A stretch of DNA of 6,830 nucleotides from NCBI GenBank assembly GCA_902765655.1, contig CACXAK010000058.1:1-6830 (forward strand), given 5' to 3'. Position numbers and translations under genes: made by a program. The notes beneath the pieces were generated by a model, which worked only from the letters and a program-made list of their open reading frames with translations, did no database searches and was not told where the DNA came from. Position 1 is the first letter of the stretch. Every line of letters begins with the position of its first letter. The stretch comes from an uncultured bacterium. GTDB taxonomy: Bacteria > Cyanobacteriota > Vampirovibrionia > Gastranaerophilales > Gastranaerophilaceae. This document shows, piece after piece, positions 1-4,890 of this stretch.

Positions 1-482
1 GTTAATTCCCCGCCGATTACATTATTATTGGTCGTATAAATATATGCCTTAATATTTTGTTCGTGTCCGTCAGGGAATACAAATTTAGTGATTTTAACTT
101 TCATTGCTGCGTTTGTACCGACAATCGGTTCATTTATTTTTTCGATGTACCCATAAAATGCGGTATCTTCGGGTATAACCTTTATATCACCCACAAATAA
201 ATCATTAGTGGCAACAAATTTTACTTTGTATCCGACAGGGCAGGTTTCTGTTGAAACTTCTTGCATATTAATTACAGGAACAACTATGCCTGCGGGGATT
301 TCTACACCTGTTTCATCTCTTAAATCTACTTTTACATCCGGCAAATTATCCTGATTGTTCCCCTGAATCTGTGATTCTTTACGGATGTTTGGCTGAGTTT
401 GAGAGGTTGCGGCTTTTTCATCCGCATAGACACACATAACGCTGCATGTGTAAATTAGTAACAATATCAGTAATTTTTTCAT
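1..482 (-). CDS. Exported protein of unknown function, C-terminus beyond left edge
   Basis: The N-terminal 160 codons are visible; the frame is open to the window edge. The protein starts MKKLLILLLIYTCSVMCVYA, a clear Sec signal peptide with a likely signal peptidase I site after VYA (residues 18-20), followed by Asp. The two cysteines in the leader (13 and 17) do not sit in a good lipobox. Residues 21-50 are polar, rich in Gln and Asn, and look like a linker. Residues 58-160 form a beta-rich domain with the pattern G-x-E-I-P-A-G-I-V-V-P-V, then VGYKVKFVATND and a VIPEDTAFYG turn. This loosely resembles VirB10/TrbI-like or other small beta-barrel envelope domains, but I cannot assign a family. 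ATG at 482 is the only sensible start because the signal peptide begins there. No Shine-Dalgarno precedes it, and a strong promoter ends only 9 nt upstream. It is probably periplasmic or cell-envelope associated. Confidence 0.8.
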   Translation of the reverse strand, partial: MKKLLILLLIYTCSVMCVYADEKAATSQTQPNIRKESQIQGNNQDNLPDVKVDLRDETGVEIPAGIVVPVINMQEVSTETCPVGYKVKFVATNDLFVGDIKVIPEDTAFYGYIEKINEPIVGTNAAMKVKITKFVFPDGHEQNIKAYIYTTNNNVIGGEL

Positions 483-491
483 AACAATATA

Positions 492-519
492 ATTATAACA
501 ATTTTTTGTAATATATCAA
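492..519 (-). promoter_or_regulatory. Sigma-70-like promoter of the left-edge exported-protein gene
   Basis: Read on the minus strand, TTGATA (514-519) is followed by a 16-nt spacer and TATAAT (492-497), with a TG dinucleotide one base before the -10, making an extended -10. This is near consensus. It lies between the tpiA terminator-like hairpin and the ATG at 482. The expected transcription start would fall only about 2-4 nt before the ATG. Nothing resembling a ribosome binding site lies in the 9 nt between the -10 box and the start codon. Confidence 0.6.
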
Positions 520-530
520 TACAATTAAAT

Positions 531-565
531 TTAAAAGCAGAGGACTTTGCGCCCTCTGCTTTTAA
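531..565 (-). terminator. tpiA: Stem-loop terminator downstream of tpiA
   Basis: A perfect 13-bp inverted repeat has arms TTAAAAGCAGAGG (531-543) and CCTCTGCTTTTAA (553-565) around a 9-nt loop. It starts 21 nt past the tpiA stop codon. On the minus strand the stem ends in CTTTTAA and continues into a T/A-rich tract, which suits intrinsic termination of tpiA mRNA. The arms are symmetric, so it could also work on the plus strand, but no plus-strand gene reads into it. It insulates tpiA from the next minus-strand gene. Confidence 0.75.
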
Positions 566-585
566 AACTCTTTTAATAATATTTA

Positions 586-1380
586 TTATACAGCAACTTT
601 CATTGTTTTTTCAATGATTTCGTTGAAGCTGTCAGCTTTTAATGAAGCGCCGCCAATTAAAGCACCGTCAATATCAGACATTGACATTTGTTCTTCAATT
701 GTTGACGGTTTAACTGAGCCGCCATATAAAATTCTGATTGAATCAGCAGCACTTTGTCCTGCAACTTCAGCAACAACGCTTCTGATCATTTTAATTACTC
801 TGTTAGCTTCCGTTGCATCACAAGATTTACCTGTTCCGATAGCCCAGATAGGTTCGTAAGCAATAACTGATTTTGCAACATCTTCAGATGAAATACCGCT
901 CAATGCAGCTCTTATTTGAGATGCAATCCAGCTGTCAGTAATTCCTGATTCTCTTTGTTCTAAAGATTCGCCGCAGCAGATAATAGGTATTAACCCACCT
1001 GCTAATATTGCTTTTGCTTTTTTATTAATCATTTCATCTGTTTCAGAAAAATACTGTCTTCTTTCTGAGTGCCCGATAATAATGTATGAGCAGCCGGCAT
1101 CTTTTGCCATTTCAACTGAAATTTCACCTGTGTATGCTCCTGATGATTCCCAGTGACAATTTTGTGCTGCAACCGCTAATTTTGTACCCTGACAACCACA
1201 GTCACATGGGATTTCTTTTACCTGATTTAAACAGGTAAATACAGGAGCAATGACAACTGAAGGTAATTGCACTGCTGTATAGTTTGTAACAAATGATTTT
1301 ATTCCTTCATATAATGCTTTTGCATCACTCTGAAGTAAATTCATTTTCCAATTTCCTGCAATAATAGGTTTTCTTGACAT
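586..1380 (-). CDS. tpiA: Triosephosphate isomerase
   Basis: It interconverts dihydroxyacetone phosphate and glyceraldehyde 3-phosphate in glycolysis/gluconeogenesis, in the cytoplasm, normally as a dimer. All catalytic parts of the TIM barrel are present. These are the substrate-binding Asn10/Lys12 in GNWKMN, the electrophile His104 in IIGHSERRQYF, the base Glu176 in AYEPIWAIGTGK with flexible loop 6 (about 177-185), phosphate-binding loop 7 YGGSVKP (219-225) and loop 8 GALIGGASL (239-247). At 264 residues it is slightly longer than the usual ~250. Extra length lies before strand 3 of the barrel, where residues 59-63 read CDCGC, and the protein has nine cysteines in all. ATG at 1380 has AAGGAG at 1389-1394, 8 nt upstream. 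It is a single-gene unit with its own promoter and a hairpin terminator, divergent from the prepilin operon. There are no glycolytic neighbours in view. Confidence 0.98.
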   Translation of the reverse strand: MSRKPIIAGNWKMNLLQSDAKALYEGIKSFVTNYTAVQLPSVVIAPVFTCLNQVKEIPCDCGCQGTKLAVAAQNCHWESSGAYTGEISVEMAKDAGCSYIIIGHSERRQYFSETDEMINKKAKAILAGGLIPIICCGESLEQRESGITDSWIASQIRAALSGISSEDVAKSVIAYEPIWAIGTGKSCDATEANRVIKMIRSVVAEVAGQSAADSIRILYGGSVKPSTIEEQMSMSDIDGALIGGASLKADSFNEIIEKTMKVAV

Positions 1381-1388
1381 AATTAAAT

Positions 1389-1394
1389 CTCCTT
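1389..1394 (-). promoter_or_regulatory. tpiA: Ribosome binding site of tpiA
   Basis: AAGGAG on the minus strand, 8 nt before the ATG at 1380. It is a strong match to the anti-Shine-Dalgarno and fixes the start. Confidence 0.85.
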
Positions 1395-1418
1395 TTCTTA
1401 TCTGAAAATTACTCTATG

Positions 1419-1447
1419 ATTTTATATTAAACAAAATTTTAATACAA
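1419..1447 (-). promoter_or_regulatory. tpiA: Probable tpiA promoter
   Basis: On the minus strand TTGTAT (1442-1447) and TAAAAT (1419-1424) are separated by 17 nt. The -10 matches consensus at five of six positions and the -35 at three. The start site would lie near 1412, giving a leader of about 30 nt that contains the AAGGAG. It sits back to back with the prepilin promoter on the other strand. Confidence 0.45.
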
Positions 1448-1462
1448 CTGTATGCTGCCTTA

Positions 1463-1491
1463 TTGCATAAGCTATTTAAATATAGTATAAT
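1463..1491 (+). promoter_or_regulatory. Sigma-70-like promoter of the prepilin operon
   Basis: TTGCAT (1463-1468), a 17-nt spacer and a perfect TATAAT (1486-1491). The expected start near 1498 leaves a leader of about 19 nt carrying GGAGG. The TTG of the -35 box is also an in-frame potential start codon for the gene, but using it would require translation to begin inside the promoter. Confidence 0.7.
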
Positions 1492-1504
1492 TATATTAAT
1501 AATT

Positions 1505-1509
1505 GGAGG
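1505..1509 (+). promoter_or_regulatory. Ribosome binding site of the first prepilin gene
   Basis: GGAGG ends 7 nt before ATG 1517. It selects that codon over the in-frame TTG at 1463, which would add 18 residues ahead of the prepilin leader. Confidence 0.85.
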
Positions 1510-1516
1510 TATTAAT

Positions 1517-2083
1517 ATGTTTGGTTATGATAAGCATAAAAAATCAGGTTTTACTTTGGCTGAAGTTTTAATTACTTTGGGTATAATCGGTGTCGTTGCT
1601 GCAATGACAATTCCGACATTAATGATGAACTACCAGAAACAGGTTTGGGAATCAAAACTGAAAAAGGCATATTCTGTTGCAACAAATGCCTGTGAGCGTA
1701 TGCTTGTAGAAGAAAATGTATCAAGGGTAAATGAAACTGAGGTATATGGATCGGTTACCAATGATACGCTTAGAAAATACTTTAAATTAATGAAAGATGG
1801 TACAGATGTTACCGGAAAAGGTTTTTCGATATTATTGCCTGATAGTGCAATTTTATATTTAACTGCTGCAGATAATGGTTTTACTTTTTATACTGATGTG
1901 AATGGCGAAGAAACTCGACCGAATCTGGCAGGAAGAGATTTGTTTCAATTCAGGTTAGACCAGAATTGTGCGTATGACAGCTCTATTGGGGATAATGCTT
2001 CTGATGAAGCAAAATATTTTAAGGCTGTTGTTGAAAATGACTGGAAAATTCCTGATACATATACCACAACAAGCGGGAATTAA
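1517..2083 (+). CDS. Type IV prepilin-like protein (pilin/pseudopilin), first of two
   Basis: This 188-residue protein has a classic class III (prepilin) signal. A charged leader MFGYDKHKKSG is cut after Gly11, leaving Phe12 as the N-terminal residue to be methylated, with the conserved Glu at mature position 5 (Glu16). The hydrophobic helix VLITLGIIGVVAAMTIP (17-33) follows. After the helix comes an alpha/beta head, a DVNGEETRPNLAGRD block at 127-141 whose Asp and Asn side chains could bind a metal, and a C-terminal WKIP at 176-179. Cysteines occur at 59 and 151. It would be processed by a PilD-type peptidase and assembled into a pilus or type II secretion-like pseudopilus; the sequence alone does not decide which. 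The ATG at 1517 is chosen because of GGAGG and the short leader. It is the first gene of an operon with a paralogous prepilin 12 nt downstream. No assembly ATPase or platform gene is in view. Confidence 0.9.
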   Translation: MFGYDKHKKSGFTLAEVLITLGIIGVVAAMTIPTLMMNYQKQVWESKLKKAYSVATNACERMLVEENVSRVNETEVYGSVTNDTLRKYFKLMKDGTDVTGKGFSILLPDSAILYLTAADNGFTFYTDVNGEETRPNLAGRDLFQFRLDQNCAYDSSIGDNASDEAKYFKAVVENDWKIPDTYTTTSGN

Positions 2084-2095
2084 TGGAACTTATTT

Positions 2096-2860
2096 ATGAG
2101 TAAAAAAAGTGCGTTTACATTTTTAGAAGTCATGTTTGGCTTGGCTATTGTTGGATTAATCAGTTCAATGGTTATTCCTATATTTTATAATTCTTACGCA
2201 AACAGAGTAATGGGTACCGAATTAAAAAAAGTAACAGGTCTTATTACGACGGCGGCAAAAGAAATTATATCTGACGAACGTGCAAATGATGAGATTGATT
2301 TATCTGTATTTGGAGAAGAAAGTGATACAAGCGGTAATACGGAAGAAAATACTTCAGAAAATACCTCTGAAGGGGCTTCGACTTCAGTAAGTACCGGATT
2401 TTATCTTACTACTGCAGGAGCAAAAACATCTAATTCAACTCAGGGCGTTGAGTATTTTATGAAAAAATATATTTCGCATACAAAAGTAAACTGTGGTTCA
2501 GGTGGGACAAATGACTGTGTCGGGGCAAAGTACAGAAGTCATAAAAAAACAGATCTGGGAACTATTCCAAGTGATTTTTATTGTATCAGAACAGTTAATT
2601 CCGCAACGATATGTATGAAGCACAATGATGATACGAATTTGGTAAATATAATAATTGATGTAAACGGCAGTGATCGTCCCAATATACCTGGTGTTGATAC
2701 TTTTACGATGTATATCACAAGTGAAGGCGATTTGAAAGATATTGATGAAGATGAGAATAATTGCGATAAAGAACGTGAATCAGGTCATACTGTATGGGGT
2801 TATGCTGCGGGTTGTTTCACTAAAATAATAGCAAATGGCTGGAAAATGCCGAATAATTAA
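2096..2860 (+). CDS. Type IV prepilin-like protein with low-complexity insert, second of two
   Basis: This 254-residue protein has a very short leader, MSKKSA, before FTFLEVMFGLAIVGLISSMV, so Glu11 occupies mature position 5 as in pilins. The residue at -1 is Ala6 instead of the usual Gly, which can lower processing. The helix spans about 7-29. Residues 74-100 are a Ser/Thr/Glu/Asn-rich low-complexity stretch built from a degenerate four-residue repeat. The head carries seven cysteines (133, 141, 163, 173, 223, 240 among them), suggesting disulfides. Near the C-terminus it repeats the hallmarks of the upstream gene: DVNGSDRPNIPGVD at 188-201 and WKMP at 249-252. The pair is therefore paralogous. 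The start is ATG 2096, 12 nt after the previous stop, with only a weak GGAA ahead of it, consistent with translation by coupling. It could be a minor pilin or pseudopilin. Its 3' end is 3 bp from the converging gene. Confidence 0.85.
   Translation: MSKKSAFTFLEVMFGLAIVGLISSMVIPIFYNSYANRVMGTELKKVTGLITTAAKEIISDERANDEIDLSVFGEESDTSGNTEENTSENTSEGASTSVSTGFYLTTAGAKTSNSTQGVEYFMKKYISHTKVNCGSGGTNDCVGAKYRSHKKTDLGTIPSDFYCIRTVNSATICMKHNDDTNLVNIIIDVNGSDRPNIPGVDTFTMYITSEGDLKDIDEDENNCDKERESGHTVWGYAAGCFTKIIANGWKMPNN
2333..2380 (+). repeat. Degenerate 12-bp tandem repeat in the second prepilin
   Basis: There are four in-frame 12-nt units encoding GNTE, ENTS, ENTS and EGAS (residues 80-95). The two middle units, GAAAATACTTCA and GAAAATACCTCT, are nearly identical. 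The pattern suggests slippage-driven expansion of a surface loop in steps of four residues, without loss of frame. Confidence 0.65.
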
Positions 2861-2863
2861 TCT

Positions 2864-4330
2864 CTATATGTCAGCATCTATTATTTTGCATAATTTTTGG
2901 TAACTTGTTCTTTTCCCGTCTGCTCCTGTGTAGATGAATGTTTCTTTCCCCGTTTCATTATTTGTTATAATAAATTCTTTTCCTAACAATTTTTCTTCAG
3001 GAGTTTTGAAGATATTAATACTTTTTAAAATCTCATTTTTTGATTTTTTAAGATGCTCGACGTGATACAACTCAGTATTTTCGTTCTTTTTTACGATAGT
3101 TTTTATACATATTTCATCCATGTTTATATATTCTTTAATACTTTTTATATTATTGAATTTATCTTTTTCAATATATTTTGTTATGACCTCCCCTGGGGCA
3201 TAATATGATTCTAATATTAAATCGTCATAAATTTCAGAAAATTTCACCAGGTTATTATCTTTGTCATATTCGTATAAGTTCCCGTATGAGCCGTACTGGT
3301 CATAATAGGTTACTTTGTTGCTTTTTAAATGTTTGTTATTGTAATATTTATTTTCAGTTTTTTCTACAGGTTCGTTTTCTTTATTAAACACTTTTTCTTC
3401 AATTAAGAGATTGTTTTTATCGTATTTTGATTTTGTAGTTTGAAGAGTTGTGCCTGAAGAATTCAGTTTTCTTGAGAGAATAATATTTCCATTTTTGTCA
3501 AAAGTATTGTCTATGTACCATTTTCCGCCACATTCACTGTATATTTCTCTGATTTTATTCCCAAAATCATCGTAGGTAACTTTATTGTCATAAATGCATT
3601 TTTCGTCTATACCGAATATTCTTGTCCAAATAGGTTTCCCGTTTTTATTCGCAATTAAATTAATATTTGCAATTTTAAGTCCGCTGCGGAGTTTGTATGT
3701 TCCTGTTATGTTATTGTTTTCAGGTAACAGTATTGTATGTGAGCCGTTTTTAAGATTTCTGACAATTGTTTTGTCTACAATTCCGTTGTTTAAAATCGGA
3801 TCACCTTGTATATTTTGCAGCTGAATATTTCCGTTCCCGAGATATTTTGCTTTATTTAAAAAATATCTTGTGTCAATACTTATATCATCAAGGTATTTAA
3901 TAAACCCAAAAATTAATTTTGGTGATATTACATACTCTATGAGTCTTTTTGAGGCATCGTATGTTTTCCCTATTATATTATTAATTTTTTCCTGTTTCGT
4001 ATAATTTATTCCGATGTTGTGGGTAATTTCTTTATGAAATATGTCTTTTCCGTTTTTGGTTACGTCTGTTAAATCGCCTGAGTTATTATACTTATAATTT
4101 TTTGTAATAATCTCATCTTCTTTATTTAATGAAGATAAACGTAACAGCCCATTATCGTAATTCAGGCACAAAGTTCTGCCGCTATTCAATCTGGTAAAAA
4201 ATGTTCCTGTGTATTTTTTGCCTTCTTTATACAGGTATTTCCCGTTATATTTAAGTGTTTTATCAAAAGAATTTATTTTAATCATGTCGCTTGGCATGAT
4301 ATAAAACACCTGAAAATAAAATTTGCGCAT
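2864..4330 (-). CDS. Hypothetical protein with YD/RHS-like repeats
   Basis: I do not recognise a characterised family. The 488 residues contain loosely spaced motifs of the form [YF]-D-x-x-[GN]-N-x-[IL], seen at about 253, 277, 303, 329, 355 and 392, and weaker at 80 and 464. These resemble the YD beta-strand repeats of RHS-type proteins. Residues 28-45 (YNGKYLYKEGKKYTGTFF) look like the MORN-like repeat of YwqK-type proteins. There is no signal peptide or membrane helix, so it appears cytoplasmic unless exported by a specialised route. There is no RHS core-associated motif and no recognisable C-terminal toxin domain. The start at 4330 shares one base with the queH stop (TAATG), typical of coupling. 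An alternative ATG at 4297 has AGGTG 9 nt upstream (4307-4311) and would remove 11 residues. It is the last gene of the VKOR-queH operon and ends in TAG. Confidence 0.75.
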   Translation of the reverse strand: MRKFYFQVFYIMPSDMIKINSFDKTLKYNGKYLYKEGKKYTGTFFTRLNSGRTLCLNYDNGLLRLSSLNKEDEIITKNYKYNNSGDLTDVTKNGKDIFHKEITHNIGINYTKQEKINNIIGKTYDASKRLIEYVISPKLIFGFIKYLDDISIDTRYFLNKAKYLGNGNIQLQNIQGDPILNNGIVDKTIVRNLKNGSHTILLPENNNITGTYKLRSGLKIANINLIANKNGKPIWTRIFGIDEKCIYDNKVTYDDFGNKIREIYSECGGKWYIDNTFDKNGNIILSRKLNSSGTTLQTTKSKYDKNNLLIEEKVFNKENEPVEKTENKYYNNKHLKSNKVTYYDQYGSYGNLYEYDKDNNLVKFSEIYDDLILESYYAPGEVITKYIEKDKFNNIKSIKEYINMDEICIKTIVKKNENTELYHVEHLKKSKNEILKSINIFKTPEEKLLGKEFIITNNETGKETFIYTGADGKRTSYQKLCKIIDADI

Positions 4331-4890
4331 TAACGTAAAGCAAATTTACATCCGCAGTAATTCTGACGGTATAAGCCCAAATCTTTGGATATTTTGTTCG
4401 TTTTAAGGAACCCGTCATTTTTTCTGAAATTGATTGGTAAATATTTTAAATTATGTTTATTTGCGATCGAATTTCCTATTTCTGATAATTTTTCATAATT
4501 TTTATGAGGGCTTATTACCATTGAAGTAGTAAATTCTTCGATTCTGAGAGCTTTTGCTTTTTGGGCTGTTTTATTGAGGCGGAGTTCAAAACATTTGTCG
4601 CACCTTGCACCTTTTTCCGGCTCATTTTCAAGCCCTTTTACAAATTCATAATAAGCTTCCGGTTCATAGTTGCCTATTATAAATTCGCAATTAAAATGTC
4701 TGCAAAGCGTTTTTTCAGCTTCCAGTCTTTTGTTGTACTCTTCTTCCGGGTATATGTTGGGGTTATAAAAATAAACGACAACGCAATATCCCATATCTTG
4801 TAATAAAGATATGGGATATCCTGAACAAATTCCGCAGCATGCGTGCAGTAATATTTTTTTAGAAGAATTTGAGTTTTGGTTTTGCGCCAT
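4330..4890 (-). CDS. queH: Epoxyqueuosine reductase QueH
   Basis: QueH (former DUF208) reduces epoxyqueuosine to queuosine in the wobble position of GUN-anticodon tRNAs. It is the cobalamin-independent alternative to QueG and uses an iron-sulfur cluster. The 186-residue protein matches the family throughout: HACCGICS at 16-23, YFYNPNIYPEEEY at 40-52, GARCDKCFELRL at 94-105, the ISPHKN segment at 126-131, LPINFRKNDG at 151-160 and LYRQNYCGCKF at 173-183. Conserved Cys18, Cys19, Cys22, Cys97, Cys100, Cys179 and Cys181 are all present, so it should be active. ATG 4890 lies inside the end of the VKOR-fusion gene (32-nt overlap). The Shine-Dalgarno is poor, suggesting coupled translation. The following YD-like gene starts on its stop codon. 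No other queuosine gene (queA, tgt) is in the window. A perfect inverted repeat lies in codons 24-35. Confidence 0.93.
   Translation of the reverse strand: MAQNQNSNSSKKILLHACCGICSGYPISLLQDMGYCVVVYFYNPNIYPEEEYNKRLEAEKTLCRHFNCEFIIGNYEPEAYYEFVKGLENEPEKGARCDKCFELRLNKTAQKAKALRIEEFTTSMVISPHKNYEKLSEIGNSIANKHNLKYLPINFRKNDGFLKTNKISKDLGLYRQNYCGCKFALR
4786..4819 (-). repeat. queH: Perfect 14-bp inverted repeat inside queH
   Basis: Arms ATATCCCATATCTT (4786-4799) and AAGATATGGGATAT (4806-4819) are exact reverse complements with a 6-nt loop. In the queH message this would form a hairpin about 72-105 nt after the start codon, coding for the YPISLLQDMGY segment. It is not followed by a U tract, so it does not look like a simple terminator. 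Its role is unknown; it could influence RNA stability or translation of the operon. Confidence 0.75.

Noticed and set aside
614..859. Open frame on the plus strand opposite tpiA
   Set aside because: It is fully antisense to a confidently identified enzyme, has no recognisable motif and no ribosome binding site.
1217..1239. 8-bp inverted repeat TTTACCTG/CAGGTAAA within tpiA
   Set aside because: It is short, inside coding sequence and not followed by a T tract; this length is expected by chance in several places in a window of this size.
1463..1516. Possible 18-residue N-terminal extension of the first prepilin from TTG 1463
   Set aside because: The TTG is part of the likely -35 box, the extension includes the -10 and Shine-Dalgarno sequences, and it would put a hydrophobic stretch ahead of the prepilin leader.
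3205..3824. Two short open frames on the plus strand (3205-3387 and 3594-3824) inside the YD-like gene
   Set aside because: They are shadows in AT-rich DNA on the opposite strand, with no domain, start signal or neighbour supporting expression.
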